DNA of 64,000 bases from Alphaproteobacteria bacterium (GCA_028284945.1 JANQQJ010000035.1:23219-87218), one strand, 5' to 3'. Positions 8,149 to 16,712 are shown, counted from the stretch's first letter. Program-made: numbers and translations. Notes: a model not told the origin generated them from the letters alone.

Positions 8149-8707
8149 CGTCATCAAAATGGGAAAGACCCATCGCCTCGAGCTGTCCGCTGACAAAATG
8201 GGCTGGAATAGTGACGATGACCTGATCGCCTGTATGTGCATTCAAGCGGGTGCGGAACCCAGACTGACTGTGCCGCTGCAGGAATTGTCCGCTCAGGGAT
8301 ATCGCCAGGACCTCATGAAAATCGCACGGCCACAGGGTTTTGTTCTTGTGGCAGCGCAATCGCTCCTGCGACAGCACATCGACATCGATGGTGGTGCCGC
8401 CGGGAAAGCTGGCGCTTTCGAAGAACCGTGGCCGTTTTCCGCTGTAATAAAGGTCGATGTATAGCTGGTGCTTTACCGCGTCGGACTGTTTGAGTTGATA
8501 GCTTCGGAACCGGGCATAGGCGGCGGTGCCACCCATCCCTTTAATGGATGCCTGTAGCTGCGGACCCAGAAACGTCGTTGCGGGGTCAAACTCGCTGTCT
8601 CTCACCTCGACACGTGAAACGTAGTCCTGTTGGGTGGTCGGTGCGCCGGCACAGCCGCTGACTATCAGGATTAAGAGTCCTGCTATGACCATCCGACATC
8701 GAAGCAT
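8138..8707 (-). CDS. Hypothetical lipoprotein
   Basis: A 189-residue protein whose N-terminus MLRCRMVIAGLLILIVSGC forms a signal peptide ending in a lipobox (IVSGC). It should therefore be lipidated and attached to the envelope. The mature part contains FRSYQLKQSDAVKHQLYIDLYYSG and a pair of Cys residues (LRCHKNKTLWPCDF) that could form a disulfide. I do not recognise the family. It lies between lipB and acylphosphatase, transcribed away from an AT-rich gap at 8708-8770. Confidence 0.7.
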   Translation of the reverse strand: MLRCRMVIAGLLILIVSGCAGAPTTQQDYVSRVEVRDSEFDPATTFLGPQLQASIKGMGGTAAYARFRSYQLKQSDAVKHQLYIDLYYSGKRPRFFESASFPGGTTIDVDVLSQERLRCHKNKTLWPCDFHEVLAISLSGQFLQRHSQSGFRTRLNAHTGDQVIVTIPAHFVSGQLEAMGLSHFDDASP

Positions 8708-8753
8708 AATTCAATCTTAAGTTGTTTAACTTATTACTATATACCACTATGAA

Positions 8754-8769
8754 AAGAACTTGTGTTCTT
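8754..8769 (-). terminator. Small hairpin after lipB
   Basis: AAGAAC-N4-GTTCTT lies directly downstream of the lipB stop. Read on the minus strand it is followed by TTC, a weak terminator-like arrangement. Confidence 0.3.
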
Positions 8770-8770
8770 G

Positions 8771-9454
8771 TCAATTGAAGACGGTCGGGAACGTCTCCCT
8801 GAGCGCTACGTCCAGGTCTGCCATGCTAACTGGCAGGCCCAGATCGGCAAGCGACGTAACCCCGTGGGCTGAAATGCCGCAGGGGACGATGCCGGTAAAG
8901 TGCTCAAGATCTGGCTCCACGTTGATGGAGATGCCGTGATAGGTGATCCAGCGGCGCACGCGCACACCAACGGCGGCAATTTTGTCTTCACGCCCCGCAC
9001 CTCGGTCCACCCAGATCCCAACCCGGCCCTCGCGGCGCTCACCGGTCACGTTGAACCGGGCCAGCGTGTCGATAATCCATTGTTCTAACTGCTGCACATA
9101 GCGACGCAGATCGCGGCCACGTTTGTTCAGGTCCAGCATTACATAGACCACGCGCTGCCCTGGTCCGTGATAGGTGTACTGCCCGCCGCGGCCGGTTTGG
9201 TAGACGGGGAATCTGCCGGGGCTGAGAAGGTCATTCGAGTCTGCGCTCGTCCCGGCGGTATAGAGCGGTGGATGTTCCACCAGCCAGACCGTTTCCGGCG
9301 CTTCGCCGGATACAATGTCCGCAACTCTTTGTTCCATGAACGCCACGGCGTCCGGATATGCCACCGGTTGATCGGCCACGATCCAGGAAACACCCTCCGC
9401 TTGATTGAGGGTGGGAGCGGTTGCATGCTCAGATTGTGTTTCAGCGTGACTCAT
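8771..9454 (-). CDS. lipB: Octanoyl-[ACP]:protein N-octanoyltransferase LipB
   Basis: A 227-residue enzyme that moves octanoyl groups from ACP to lipoyl domains, the first step of lipoate synthesis. Visible motifs are [33 protein letters not shown], the catalytic Lys in [13 protein letters not shown] and the catalytic Cys in [14 protein letters not shown]. Length is normal. ATG 9454 keeps the usual lead-in before SWIVADQPV. The start is only 19 bases from the divergent NTF2-like gene, so promoters must overlap coding sequence or each other. Confidence 0.93.
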   Translation of the reverse strand: MSHAETQSEHATAPTLNQAEGVSWIVADQPVAYPDAVAFMEQRVADIVSGEAPETVWLVEHPPLYTAGTSADSNDLLSPGRFPVYQTGRGGQYTYHGPGQRVVYVMLDLNKRGRDLRRYVQQLEQWIIDTLARFNVTGERREGRVGIWVDRGAGREDKIAAVGVRVRRWITYHGISINVEPDLEHFTGIVPCGISAHGVTSLADLGLPVSMADLDVALRETFPTVFN

Positions 9455-9473
9455 TTAACGAAAGGACCAGATC

Positions 9474-9881
9474 ATGGGCGATGGTGCAGCATTTGCGGCC
9501 GCGATGCGGGAATTCTATCACGACTATCCTTCCAAGGGACCCGTTCCCAAAGCGGACCTGCTGGCCGATGACGTAGAACTCGAATCCTGCGGCGACAAGG
9601 CGCAAGTCCCGTGGGCAGGCACATGGCATGGCATTGAGGGTGTTCAGGCGTTTCTCGATGCGGTTTGGACCGCTGTCGAGATAACGCGGTTTGATGTGAT
9701 TTCTTCGGTCGCTGATGACTTTGGCGCATTGTTCTTCTCAGAGCTCGGCATTCGCCACCGTGCGTCTGGCGCAATGCTGACCCTCCACAAGGCGGACTCG
9801 ATTTCAGTCCGGGATGGCAAAGTCGTCAGATACCGCGAAGTCTATGATGTGGAACAGGTTTCTCGTTGGTTGAAAAACTAA
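9474..9881 (+). CDS. SnoaL/NTF2-like domain protein
   Basis: A 135-residue cone-shaped alpha+beta barrel protein. It has an N-terminal helix (AAAMREFYHDYP), the ADDVELES strand and a WAGTWHGIEGVQAFLDAVW segment typical of SnoaL-like polyketide cyclase/limonene-epoxide-hydrolase folds, and ends VRYREVYDVEQVSRWL. Members bind small hydrophobic ligands or catalyse isomerisations; the role here is unknown. The start has a good Shine-Dalgarno (AAAGGACCAGATC). A small AT-rich hairpin follows the stop. Confidence 0.72.
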   Translation: MGDGAAFAAAMREFYHDYPSKGPVPKADLLADDVELESCGDKAQVPWAGTWHGIEGVQAFLDAVWTAVEITRFDVISSVADDFGALFFSELGIRHRASGAMLTLHKADSISVRDGKVVRYREVYDVEQVSRWLKN

Positions 9882-9884
9882 TAA

Positions 9885-9899
9885 ACACTATTTTAGTGT
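9885..9899 (+). terminator. Weak hairpin after the NTF2-like gene
   Basis: ACACTA-TTT-TAGTGT follows the stop after 3 bases in an AT-rich stretch. There is no long T run, so termination is only possible. Confidence 0.3.
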
Positions 9900-9924
9900 A
9901 TATTATTGGTTTATACATCATCTC

Positions 9925-9952
9925 TTGCGAAATTAGCGTCTAATACTAATAT
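9925..9952 (+). promoter_or_regulatory. Candidate promoter for the siroheme/cysH pair
   Basis: TTGCGA, 16 bases, then TAATAT, in an AT-rich gap ending 27 bases before the chosen start. It fits a sigma-70 layout loosely. Confidence 0.35.
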
Positions 9953-9979
9953 GTGGTGTCCAATAGAGCGGAGCTGCCG

Positions 9980-10489
9980 GTGATACCCATTATGCTCGAT
10001 CCAGCACGGGTTTCAGCGGCGGTTGTCGGTGACGGTCCTGCCGCATCACGCCGTGTCCAGCAGTTGAAGGACGGCGGCGCCACTGAGATTGCGGTTTTCA
10101 GGACTGTTCCACCGGCTCGCGCGCTAAAGGATATACAGGTCGTCTATGTGGCAGATCTGGACCGGGCGGCCAGTGAACAGGTCGTCGATATGGCGCATCA
10201 GGCGGGCGCGCTGGTGAATGTGGAAGACGTTATCGACCTGTGCGACTTCCATGTGCCGGGCACGGTCCGGCGGGGCGACCTGCTGCTGACCATTGCGACA
10301 GGCGGCAAGAGCCCTGGGCTGGCGCGGGCATTGCGCCGATATTTTGAGGCTGAGTTTGGCCCTGAATGGGCTGGCCGGCTGGATGAATTGGCCGCCAGGC
10401 GGCGGCAGTGGATCGACGAGGGTGCCGACTTGCCGACGCTGGCGCGGCGGACGGACGAATTGATCGAACGGAACGGATGGTTGAAATGA
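9980..10489 (+). CDS. Precorrin-2 dehydrogenase / siroheme synthase N-terminal domain protein
   Basis: A 169-residue protein corresponding to the N-terminal CysG/Met8p NAD-binding domain. It starts MIPIMLDPARVSAAVVGDG and has GTVRRGDLLLTIATGGKSPGLARALR in the middle. This domain oxidises precorrin-2 to sirohydrochlorin and may insert iron, giving siroheme for sulfite or nitrite reductase. The GTG at 9980 is chosen because homologues start at this LDPAR segment and GGAG lies 6 bases upstream. It is shorter than full CysG: no methyltransferase domain is present. It overlaps cysH by 4 bases (ATGA), consistent with assimilatory sulfate reduction. Confidence 0.82.
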   Translation: MIPIMLDPARVSAAVVGDGPAASRRVQQLKDGGATEIAVFRTVPPARALKDIQVVYVADLDRAASEQVVDMAHQAGALVNVEDVIDLCDFHVPGTVRRGDLLLTIATGGKSPGLARALRRYFEAEFGPEWAGRLDELAARRRQWIDEGADLPTLARRTDELIERNGWLK

Positions 10490-11208
10490 CGACAGCAGTG
10501 CAGATGAAGGACGAGGTCATTGACCGAAGTGCTGCGTCACTGCAGCAGCAGTATGGCCATCTGGAAGGCCGGGCGCTGCTTGAAGTCATGATCAAGGATG
10601 TGTTTCCAGGCAAGATCGGCCTGGTTTCATCCTTTGGGTCAGAGTCTGCAGTGCTGATCGAAATGGTCGCGGATATTGATCCGGCCACCCCCATCCTGTT
10701 TCTGAACACCGGCAAGCTTTTTGGCGAAACACTGCGCTATCGCGACAAGCTGCAGGAACGTTATGGCCTGACCGATATCAGGTCGTTAAAGCCGGATGAC
10801 GATGAATTGGCTGCTGAAGATCACAACGGTTTGCTGTGGACCCGTGATCAGGATGCCTGCTGCGACCTGCGCAAGACACGGCCTCTGGACCGGGCGCTGG
10901 AGGGCTTTGACGCCTGGATAACGGGCCGCAAGCGCTTCCAGACGGAAGAGCGCGCCGCGCTGGAGCTGATCGAACAGAACGCCGGTAAGGTCAAAATCAA
11001 TCCGCTGGCAAATGCAAGCCTTGAGGATCTTCAGGCCATTGCAAACGAAAAGAATCTGCCGCGGCATCCCCTGGTAATGGACGGCTATCTGTCGATTGGT
11101 TGCATGCCCTGCACCCGCCGGGTTCAAGAGGGCGAGGACTATCGCGCCGGCCGGTGGGCCGGGACCGATAAGACCGAATGCGGCATCCATGTCGGCGACG
11201 GCATTTAA
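10486..11208 (+). CDS. cysH: Phosphoadenylyl/adenylyl-sulfate reductase CysH
   Basis: A 240-residue PAPS-reductase-family enzyme. The ATP-pyrophosphatase-like PP-loop is SSFGSESAVLIEMV, the middle motif is FLNTGKLFGETL, and the catalytic tail is KTECGIH. It also carries a Cys pair (QDACCDLRKTRPL) and CMPC, the four cysteines that bind a [4Fe-4S] cluster. That pattern is typical of APS-reducing bacterial enzymes. It reduces activated sulfate to sulfite in the cytoplasm. The start overlaps the upstream siroheme gene, and the convergent DUF1801 gene overlaps its stop by 4 bases. Confidence 0.92.
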   Translation: MTTAVQMKDEVIDRSAASLQQQYGHLEGRALLEVMIKDVFPGKIGLVSSFGSESAVLIEMVADIDPATPILFLNTGKLFGETLRYRDKLQERYGLTDIRSLKPDDDELAAEDHNGLLWTRDQDACCDLRKTRPLDRALEGFDAWITGRKRFQTEERAALELIEQNAGKVKINPLANASLEDLQAIANEKNLPRHPLVMDGYLSIGCMPCTRRVQEGEDYRAGRWAGTDKTECGIHVGDGI

Positions 11209-11591
11209 CCGGCTGCTGCCCGCCGCTCTTTCACCGCAGCGTCGATCAACGCCAGGATCGCAGGTCGCTCCGCATCAGCAATCGACTTGTTCTTGATGTG
11301 CCGGAGTTTGGCGCCGGTGCCTTCCAGCAGGCCAGCCGGATCGTCCAAAGTTGCGCCCTGGTAGAAACCCAGATTGATCCAGTTTTTGTGCGGCATGATA
11401 TAGGCATAACCGTCGATCATCTTGCGTGGGCCCAGGCCATAGCTCGCGGCCCGGTCGCCCAGCCGCACCACCTCGCAGGCTTCAGGATGACGGGCGATCA
11501 CGATCTCGCGCAGCCGTTTGACAATGGGCCGCAAATCGGGCTCGGTCATTTCTAATAGGTCTTCAAATGTCCCGATTTTGGCATTGCTCAT
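11205..11591 (-). CDS. DUF1801 (YdhG-like) domain protein
   Basis: A 128-residue small cytosolic protein. It contains LRPIVKRLREIVIARHPEA and a GYAYIMPHKNWINLGFYQG segment, as in DUF1801/YdhG-fold proteins. The fold is structurally known but without an agreed function. The ATG at 11591 follows AGGGCGATCACG. A GTG at 11618 is possible but adds a non-conserved leader. The stop overlaps the cysH stop. No functional link to neighbours is evident. Confidence 0.7.
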   Translation of the reverse strand: MSNAKIGTFEDLLEMTEPDLRPIVKRLREIVIARHPEACEVVRLGDRAASYGLGPRKMIDGYAYIMPHKNWINLGFYQGATLDDPAGLLEGTGAKLRHIKNKSIADAERPAILALIDAAVKERRAAAG

Positions 11592-11664
11592 CGTGATCGC
11601 CCTAGCTTCTGTCGTCACCCAGACTAAAGCCCGACCGCGGAGGCAAACAACCTGCGCCGCGGCC

Positions 11665-11693
11665 TTGCAGGCCCCCCGCTATTTTGCTACTTC
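11665..11693 (+). promoter_or_regulatory. Candidate tRNA-Leu promoter
   Basis: TTGCAG, 17 bases, then TACTTC lies 13 bases upstream of the mature tRNA 5' end. Spacing is right but the -10 match is poor. Confidence 0.3.
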
Positions 11694-11706
11694 CTCTCCC
11701 CCAACT

Positions 11707-11794
11707 GCGGTCGTGGCGGAATTGGTAGACGCGCAGCGTTGAGGTCGCTGTGGGCGATGAGCCCGTGGAAGTTCGAGTCTTCTCGACCGCACCA
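11707..11794 (+). tRNA. tRNA-Leu (anticodon GAG), CCA encoded
   Basis: The acceptor stem GCGGTCG pairs with CGACCGC at 11784-11790, followed by discriminator A and an encoded CCA. The anticodon stem CAGCG/CGCTG encloses the loop TTGAGGT, giving anticodon GAG. A long variable arm (TGGGCGATGAGCCCG) marks it as class II, and the T loop TTCGAGT is standard. It decodes CUC/CUU leucine codons. It stands alone between a DUF1801 gene and mgtE. Confidence 0.96.
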
Positions 11795-11801
11795 GATTCG
11801 G

Positions 11802-11845
11802 AAAGACCTGCAGGGCGTCCTATGTATGGCCTGCAGGTCTTTTTT
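11802..11845 (+). terminator. Rho-independent terminator after tRNA-Leu
   Basis: A 13-base perfect stem (AAAGACCTGCAGG, 11802-11814, with CCTGCAGGTCTTT, 11830-11842) continues into a T run to 11845. It separates the tRNA from mgtE, whose ribosome-binding site begins right after it. Confidence 0.85.
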
Positions 11846-11859
11846 GACGGAGAGTGCTG

Positions 11860-13254
11860 ATGGAGCCGGAAGAAGCGATCACTGATCCGCGTCCCGCCGC
11901 CAGCGGCGAAGCATCCTCCGTCGTTTCTCCCGACGTCGTCCGCGAAGTTGCCGACGCGCTCCGCAACGATAATCTTGAATTTGTTCGCCGTTTGATGGGC
12001 GAATTCCACGCCGCCGACCAAGCGGACTTGATCGAGCAATTGGCGCCCAAGGTACGGCGCAAGCTGCTTGACGAGGTGCGCGAGTCTCTGATGCCGGAGG
12101 CGCTGCCCGAGCTCGAAGAGCATGTTCGTGACGCGGTCATCGATCAGTTCGAGCCGGAAGAAATTGCAGCGGCGATTACCGAACTTGATGCCGATGACGC
12201 GGCCTATGTGATCGAGGACCTGGAAGAGGTCGACCGGCAGGAGGTGCTCGACTCGGTTCCAGACGAAGAGCGGGCTGAGGTTGAGGCCGCGCTCGGCTTC
12301 CCGGAAGACAGCGCCGGGCGCCTGATGCAGCGGGATTTCATCTCGGTGCCGTCATATTGGACCGTGGGTCAGGCGCTGGATTACATGCGCGACACCGATG
12401 ACCTGCCGAATGACTTTTACGAAATCTTCGTCGTGGATGCGCGGATGAAGCCGGTCGGTACCGTGCCGCTCAACCAGTTTCTGCGCGCCAAGCGGCCCGT
12501 CACGGTTGAAGAGATCATGCAGCCCGAACCGATCTTGATCGATGCATCAACCGATCAGGAAGAGGTCGCGTTCCAGTTCCGGCAATACAATCTGCTGTCG
12601 GCGCTGGTCGTCGACAGTGAAAAGCGCCTGCTTGGCGTGATCATGGTCGACGACGTGGTTGATGTGATTCAGGAAGAGGCCGAAGAAGACATCATGCTCC
12701 TCGGCGGTGTCAGCGAGGGCGGTGTGCACGACTCCACACTGCGCACGACACGCGACCGTTTTATCTGGCTGTTGGCCAATTTGGCGACGGCCATTGCTGC
12801 CTCGCTGGTCATCGCCCAGTTCGACGCCAGCATCGAGCAGATGGTGGCTCTCGCCATCCTGATGCCGATTGTCGCCTCCATGGGCGGCAATGCCGGCACG
12901 CAGACCTTGACCGTTGCTGTGCGCGCGCTGGGCATGAAGGAACTGACCACCAGCAATATGCTGCGCACGATCTCGCGCGAGCTGATGGTGGGCGGAATCA
13001 ACGGGGTTCTGTTCGCTGTCATTATGGGTGTGGCGGCCGCGCTCTGGTTCGATAATTGGCCGCTGGGCGGCGTGATCGGCGCGGCCATGATTATCAATAT
13101 GATCGTTGCGGCGCTGGCGGGCATTCTGGTACCCATCGGCCTCTCGCGCGCCGGTGTCGATCCTGCCGTCGCCTCCAGTGTTTTTGTCACCACGGTGACC
13201 GACGTTATTGGCTTCCTGGCCTTTCTGGGCCTGGCCTCCATTGTCTTGCTCTAG
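11860..13254 (+). CDS. mgtE: Magnesium transporter MgtE
   Basis: A 464-residue Mg2+ channel/transporter. An acidic MgtE N domain (to about residue 135) precedes two CBS domains (about 140-265) and a five-helix membrane domain. The pore signature PIVASMGGNAGTQTLTVAVRA is intact. The cytosolic domains sense Mg2+ and close the channel when it is plentiful. ATG 11860 has GGAGA 7 bases upstream; GTG 11854 overlaps that site and is less likely. The gene begins right after the tRNA-Leu terminator and is followed after 12 bases by a thiolase gene, perhaps read through. Confidence 0.93.
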   Translation: MEPEEAITDPRPAASGEASSVVSPDVVREVADALRNDNLEFVRRLMGEFHAADQADLIEQLAPKVRRKLLDEVRESLMPEALPELEEHVRDAVIDQFEPEEIAAAITELDADDAAYVIEDLEEVDRQEVLDSVPDEERAEVEAALGFPEDSAGRLMQRDFISVPSYWTVGQALDYMRDTDDLPNDFYEIFVVDARMKPVGTVPLNQFLRAKRPVTVEEIMQPEPILIDASTDQEEVAFQFRQYNLLSALVVDSEKRLLGVIMVDDVVDVIQEEAEEDIMLLGGVSEGGVHDSTLRTTRDRFIWLLANLATAIAASLVIAQFDASIEQMVALAILMPIVASMGGNAGTQTLTVAVRALGMKELTTSNMLRTISRELMVGGINGVLFAVIMGVAAALWFDNWPLGGVIGAAMIINMIVAALAGILVPIGLSRAGVDPAVASSVFVTTVTDVIGFLAFLGLASIVLL

Positions 13255-13266
13255 AAGGAGAATTCC

Positions 13267-14451
13267 ATGTCAGAAGATCCCATCGTCATCGCCGGCATTG
13301 GCCGCACCCCCATGGGCGGTTTTCAGGGCGAATTGTCGTCCATGAAGGCGACCGACCTCGGCGGCGTGGCCGTCGAAAAGGCCATTGGCGAGTCGGGTAT
13401 CGCGCCGGAAGACTTCGATGAATGCGTGATGGGCTGCGTCCTGCCGGCCGGGCTGGGCCAGGCGCCCGCGCGCCAGGCGGGAATCGCTGGCGGCCTGCCG
13501 GTCAGTGTGGGGGCCACCACCGTTAACAAGATGTGTGGGTCGGGCATGAAGGCGGTGATGCAGTCGCACGACATGATAGCCGCGGGCGTAGCTGATATCA
13601 TCGTCGCTGGTGGGTTGGAGAGCATGAGCAATGCGCCCTACCTGTTGCCCAAGGCACGCCAGGGTCTGCGCATGGGCCATGGTGAGGTGAAAGACCATAT
13701 GTTCGTCGATGGCCTTGAGGATTTTAACGACAACCGGCTGATGGGCACCTATGCCGAGGCGACCGCCCAGCGCTATCAGTTTACGCGCGAGCAGCAGGAT
13801 GACTTTGCGATCAACTCCCTAAAGCGCGCTCAGACCGCCAATGAAGACGGCACCTTTGCCCGCGAGATCGCGCCGGTCACCATCGAGACCCGCAAGGGCG
13901 AGACGGTGATCGATACCGACGAACAGCCGCGCAATGCCGATCTGGAGAAGATTCCGAACCTGCGTCCTGCCTTTGCCAAGGACGGCTCGGTCACCGCGGC
14001 CAATTCCAGCTCGATCTCTGACGGGGCGGCGGCACTGGTGCTGATGCGACGGTCGGAAGCTGAAAAACGCGGTGTAACACCCCTCGCCACGATCATCGGC
14101 CAGGCCACCTTCGCGCAAGAGCCGGAATGGTTCACCACCGCCCCGGTCGGTGCGGTGAAGCGCCTGTTCGACAAGACGGGCTGGACCAAGGAAAGCGTTG
14201 ACCTGTTTGAGGTCAACGAAGCTTTTGCGGTCGTCCCCATGGCGGTCATGAACGACCTAGGCGTCAGCCACGATGTATTGAACGTGCATGGTGGAGCCTG
14301 CGCGCTAGGGCACCCGGTGGGGGCGTCCGGCGCGCGGATTTTGGTGACGCTGCTGGGCGCGCTCGAAAAGCACGATCTGAAGCGGGGCGTTGCCGGCATC
14401 TGCCTCGGCGGCGGTGAGGCCACAGCCATGGCGATTGAACGCGCGGCCTGA
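13267..14451 (+). CDS. Acetyl-CoA C-acyltransferase (thiolase)
   Basis: A 394-residue thiolase with all catalytic residues: the acyl-accepting Cys90 in NKMCGSGMKAV, His349 in ACALGHPVGASGAR and Cys379 in GICLGGGEATAM. It either condenses two acetyl-CoA or cleaves 3-ketoacyl-CoA. The length and the early Cys suit the biosynthetic PhaA/AtoB type, which would supply PHA synthesis together with the phasin at 23.6 kb. A phaB or phaC gene is not seen here. A strong AGAAGGAGAATTCC ribosome-binding site precedes the ATG. Confidence 0.92.
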   Translation: MSEDPIVIAGIGRTPMGGFQGELSSMKATDLGGVAVEKAIGESGIAPEDFDECVMGCVLPAGLGQAPARQAGIAGGLPVSVGATTVNKMCGSGMKAVMQSHDMIAAGVADIIVAGGLESMSNAPYLLPKARQGLRMGHGEVKDHMFVDGLEDFNDNRLMGTYAEATAQRYQFTREQQDDFAINSLKRAQTANEDGTFAREIAPVTIETRKGETVIDTDEQPRNADLEKIPNLRPAFAKDGSVTAANSSSISDGAAALVLMRRSEAEKRGVTPLATIIGQATFAQEPEWFTTAPVGAVKRLFDKTGWTKESVDLFEVNEAFAVVPMAVMNDLGVSHDVLNVHGGACALGHPVGASGARILVTLLGALEKHDLKRGVAGICLGGGEATAMAIERAA

Positions 14452-14523
14452 TGCAATAGTCATTGGTCTCTAAAGTCTGAGGCGTCTAACATGGGTCATT
14501 CATAAGCACGACGACCCCAACAG

Positions 14524-14570
14524 CCGTTCGGCCTGAGGAGGGTCGGGCAGGTCGGGACCCGTCTCGAAGG
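14524..14570 (+). repeat. Dispersed palindromic repeat, copy A
   Basis: Reads CCGTTCGGCCTGAGGAGG at the left and GTCTCGAAGG at the right. It matches, in opposite orientation, the ends of copy B 45 bases away. This element type (CGTTCGCCCTGAGGAG ... GTCTCGAAGG) is widespread in alphaproteobacterial intergenic DNA. Confidence 0.7.
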
Positions 14571-14615
14571 CTTCCTGCGAACGGCTTTTGGAGTGTTTCA
14601 GCCCGTTCGATCAGA

Positions 14616-14658
14616 CCCTTCGAGACGCCCGCTGAAGCGGGCTCCTCAGGGCGAACGG
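14616..14658 (-). repeat. Dispersed palindromic repeat, copy B
   Basis: Reads CCCTTCGAGACG, then an internal hairpin CCCGCTGAAGCGGG, then CTCCTCAGGGCGAACGG. It is the inverted counterpart of copy A, so the two copies could pair as a large foldback between the thiolase and flavoprotein genes. Confidence 0.75.
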
Positions 14659-14821
14659 CCTGAAAGCCAACAAAGCCAAACTAAACGCCTGTGGGCTAGA
14701 CATCGCTGGCCGCCCCTTGCGTATGCCGATCCCCATATCAACAGCCTTCCATTGTAGCCCCAATTTTGATTGCATAGGCGGGAAAGATTCATGGGGATCA
14801 ATCTGTCGGGGAGGATGAGCT

Positions 14822-16204
14822 ATGGAAAGAGACTTTGACGTCATTGTCATCGGTTCAGGCGCTGCAGGCCTAGCGGCTGCTGTTTCCGCGGCAGACAGCG
14901 GTGCGTCTGTTCTGGTGGTGGAAGGCGAAACGCAGGTTGGGGGCTCGTCGCGGCTTTCCGGCGGGCACTTCTATGCCGCCGGGACCTCTGTTCAGGAAGA
15001 AGCGGGCGTGGTCGGGGACAACGCCGACGCCATGTTTGAACACTACATGACGCTCAATCAGCACCTGGTCGATCCGGCCGTGGTGCGCCGCTATTGCGAT
15101 CTGTCCGCGCCAACGCTGGAATGGGTGATGGGCCTGGGGGTGAAGTATCCCGCGGACCAGCTCTATGCCTCCGGTGTCGGCTCGACCCCGCGGGGACATC
15201 CGCCTGAAGGTGAAGGCCAGGAAGTCATCAATGTGCTCGAAGGTCACCGCAGCCATAAGGGTGTCGATCTTGTGCTTGATGCGCGTGTCACGTCGCTGAT
15301 CACCAATGACGAGGGCCGGGTGACAGGCGTACGCATTGGCGACGACGAAGCGACCGCCGGGGCCGTCATCATGGCGACCGGCGGATTTGGCAATAATCCT
15401 GAAATGATCGAAAAGTACCTGCCTCAGGCCGCCGCTACGGGCGACTGGGGCTGGTATATCGGGGCCGATGGTGCGCGGGGCGACGGGATCACCCTGGGCG
15501 AATCCGTTGGCGGTGTGGTCGATGGCCATGACCGCGCCTTGCTTCTCGCGACGCCGGGATTCAGCCGCGACCTCGAAGTCGCCTTGCCCAGCTGGATCAT
15601 CATGGTGAACCAGTATGGCCGGCGGTTCTGCGACGAAACCGGTAACTACACCGTCATTGCCGGGCTGCTGGACAAGCAGGGCGGACCGGTTTACGCAGTC
15701 TTTGACGAGCCGACGCGGGCGGCAGCAAAGCGGACTCCGTTGTTCCAAGCCTATTGGGTGAATGAAGTCCTGGAACAGAAGGCTGACGATGGCCGGATTC
15801 TCCGTGCCGACTCACTGGCCGAACTCGCGGCGCTGGCCGGTATCGATGCGGAGGGGTTGGAAGGTACGGCGCAACGCTATAACAACGATGTGGAGGCGGG
15901 CGAGGACACGGCCTTCTTCAAACAGGGCCCGCTGTCGCCGATCAGAACAGCGCCGTTTTATGCGGTAGAAATCAGGCCCGCCATCCTCTGCTGGACCGGT
16001 ACTGGCTTGCGAATCAATGCGGATACCTGCGTGATCGACAAGGCCGAGAAACCGATCCGGGGCCTCTATGCCGCGGGTGAAACGGTGGGCAATTTGCACG
16101 GCGACGTCTATGTCGGCGGCGGCGGGTCCTATGGCCCGTGCCTGGTTTTCGGTAAACTCGCAGGCGAAAATGCTGCGAAATATGCCCAGATGCTGAATGA
16201 CTGA
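14822..16204 (+). CDS. FAD-dependent oxidoreductase (fumarate reductase flavoprotein-like)
   Basis: A 460-residue flavoprotein. The N-terminal dinucleotide-binding motif is VIGSGAAGLAAAVSAADSG. GGSSRLSGGHFYAAG, and near the C-terminus GLYAAGETVGNLHGDVYVGG and GPCLVFGKLAGE, place it in the flavocytochrome c / 3-ketosteroid dehydrogenase / urocanate reductase superfamily. It is probably a soluble C=C reductase or dehydrogenase. No heme domain or Tat signal is visible. The ATG at 14822 has a strong GGGGAGGATGAGCT site. Its substrate is unknown. A DUF1489 gene follows after 30 bases. Confidence 0.85.
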   Translation: MERDFDVIVIGSGAAGLAAAVSAADSGASVLVVEGETQVGGSSRLSGGHFYAAGTSVQEEAGVVGDNADAMFEHYMTLNQHLVDPAVVRRYCDLSAPTLEWVMGLGVKYPADQLYASGVGSTPRGHPPEGEGQEVINVLEGHRSHKGVDLVLDARVTSLITNDEGRVTGVRIGDDEATAGAVIMATGGFGNNPEMIEKYLPQAAATGDWGWYIGADGARGDGITLGESVGGVVDGHDRALLLATPGFSRDLEVALPSWIIMVNQYGRRFCDETGNYTVIAGLLDKQGGPVYAVFDEPTRAAAKRTPLFQAYWVNEVLEQKADDGRILRADSLAELAALAGIDAEGLEGTAQRYNNDVEAGEDTAFFKQGPLSPIRTAPFYAVEIRPAILCWTGTGLRINADTCVIDKAEKPIRGLYAAGETVGNLHGDVYVGGGGSYGPCLVFGKLAGENAAKYAQMLND

Positions 16205-16234
16205 CATGCTGCTGCGGTATCAGGATAGGAGCGC

Positions 16235-16639
16235 ATGACTGTTCACATCTCCCGCCCGGCCGTCGGCGTTCGGGATCTCGACCACCTCAAGGAGGTGATG
16301 GCCGCGCGTAGTCCCGGCATCTACATCACCACCCGCAATGTGCCGAAGCGGACGGAAGAGCTGTTGGACGGCGGCTCGGTCTATTGGATCATCGGCGGGC
16401 AGTTCCGCGCCCGCCAGCGCGCGCTCAAAGTCGAGCGGCTGGAAGACGATAATGGCCGTGGCTATTGCAACATCTATCTGGATGCGGAAGTCGTCGTGAC
16501 CCAGCCCTATCCCCGCCGCGCGCATCAGGGCTGGCGCTATCTCGATCCCGCCGATGCCCCGCCTGACCTGAAGGAAGGCGACACCGCTGACCTGCCCCCG
16601 GAGATGGCCGCGGAGCTGAAGGATTTGGGGCTGATTTGA
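16235..16639 (+). CDS. DUF1489 family protein
   Basis: A 134-residue protein of an essentially alphaproteobacterial family. Characteristic stretches are TTRNVPKRTEELLDGGSVYW and RGYCNIYLDAEVVVTQPYPR, and it ends with a loop rich in Pro/Glu. Function is unknown; the protein looks soluble. The start has GGATAGGAG upstream. It sits between the flavoprotein gene and a REP-like repeat, and may be the last gene of that unit. Confidence 0.85.
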   Translation: MTVHISRPAVGVRDLDHLKEVMAARSPGIYITTRNVPKRTEELLDGGSVYWIIGGQFRARQRALKVERLEDDNGRGYCNIYLDAEVVVTQPYPRRAHQGWRYLDPADAPPDLKEGDTADLPPEMAAELKDLGLI

Positions 16640-16675
16640 TGCGTCGGTGCCGGCGTCTTCAGTTGCACAGACGCC

Positions 16676-16712
16676 CCTCACCCTAACCCTCTCCCCGGGG
16701 GGAGAGGGAATC
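16676..16712. repeat. REP-like palindrome, copy 1
   Basis: CCTCACCCTAACCCTCTCC continues into the mirror GGGGGGAGAGGG (16697-16708), a GC-rich hairpin. The same unit recurs at 17470-17508 and in shorter form at 54310-54330. Confidence 0.75.

Larger units (their letters stand above)
14452..14821. other. Intergenic region, 370 bases, holding two inverted repeat copies
   Basis: No convincing gene is visible. It contains two oppositely oriented copies of a dispersed repeat (14524-14570 and 14616-14658), and a ribosome-binding site GGGGAGGATGAGCT at its right end. Nothing else recognisable. Confidence 0.6.

Noticed and set aside
11795..11859. Mg2+ riboswitch upstream of mgtE
   Set aside because: Only the tRNA-Leu terminator and a ribosome-binding site fit in the gap. 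There is no room for the multi-helix M-box.
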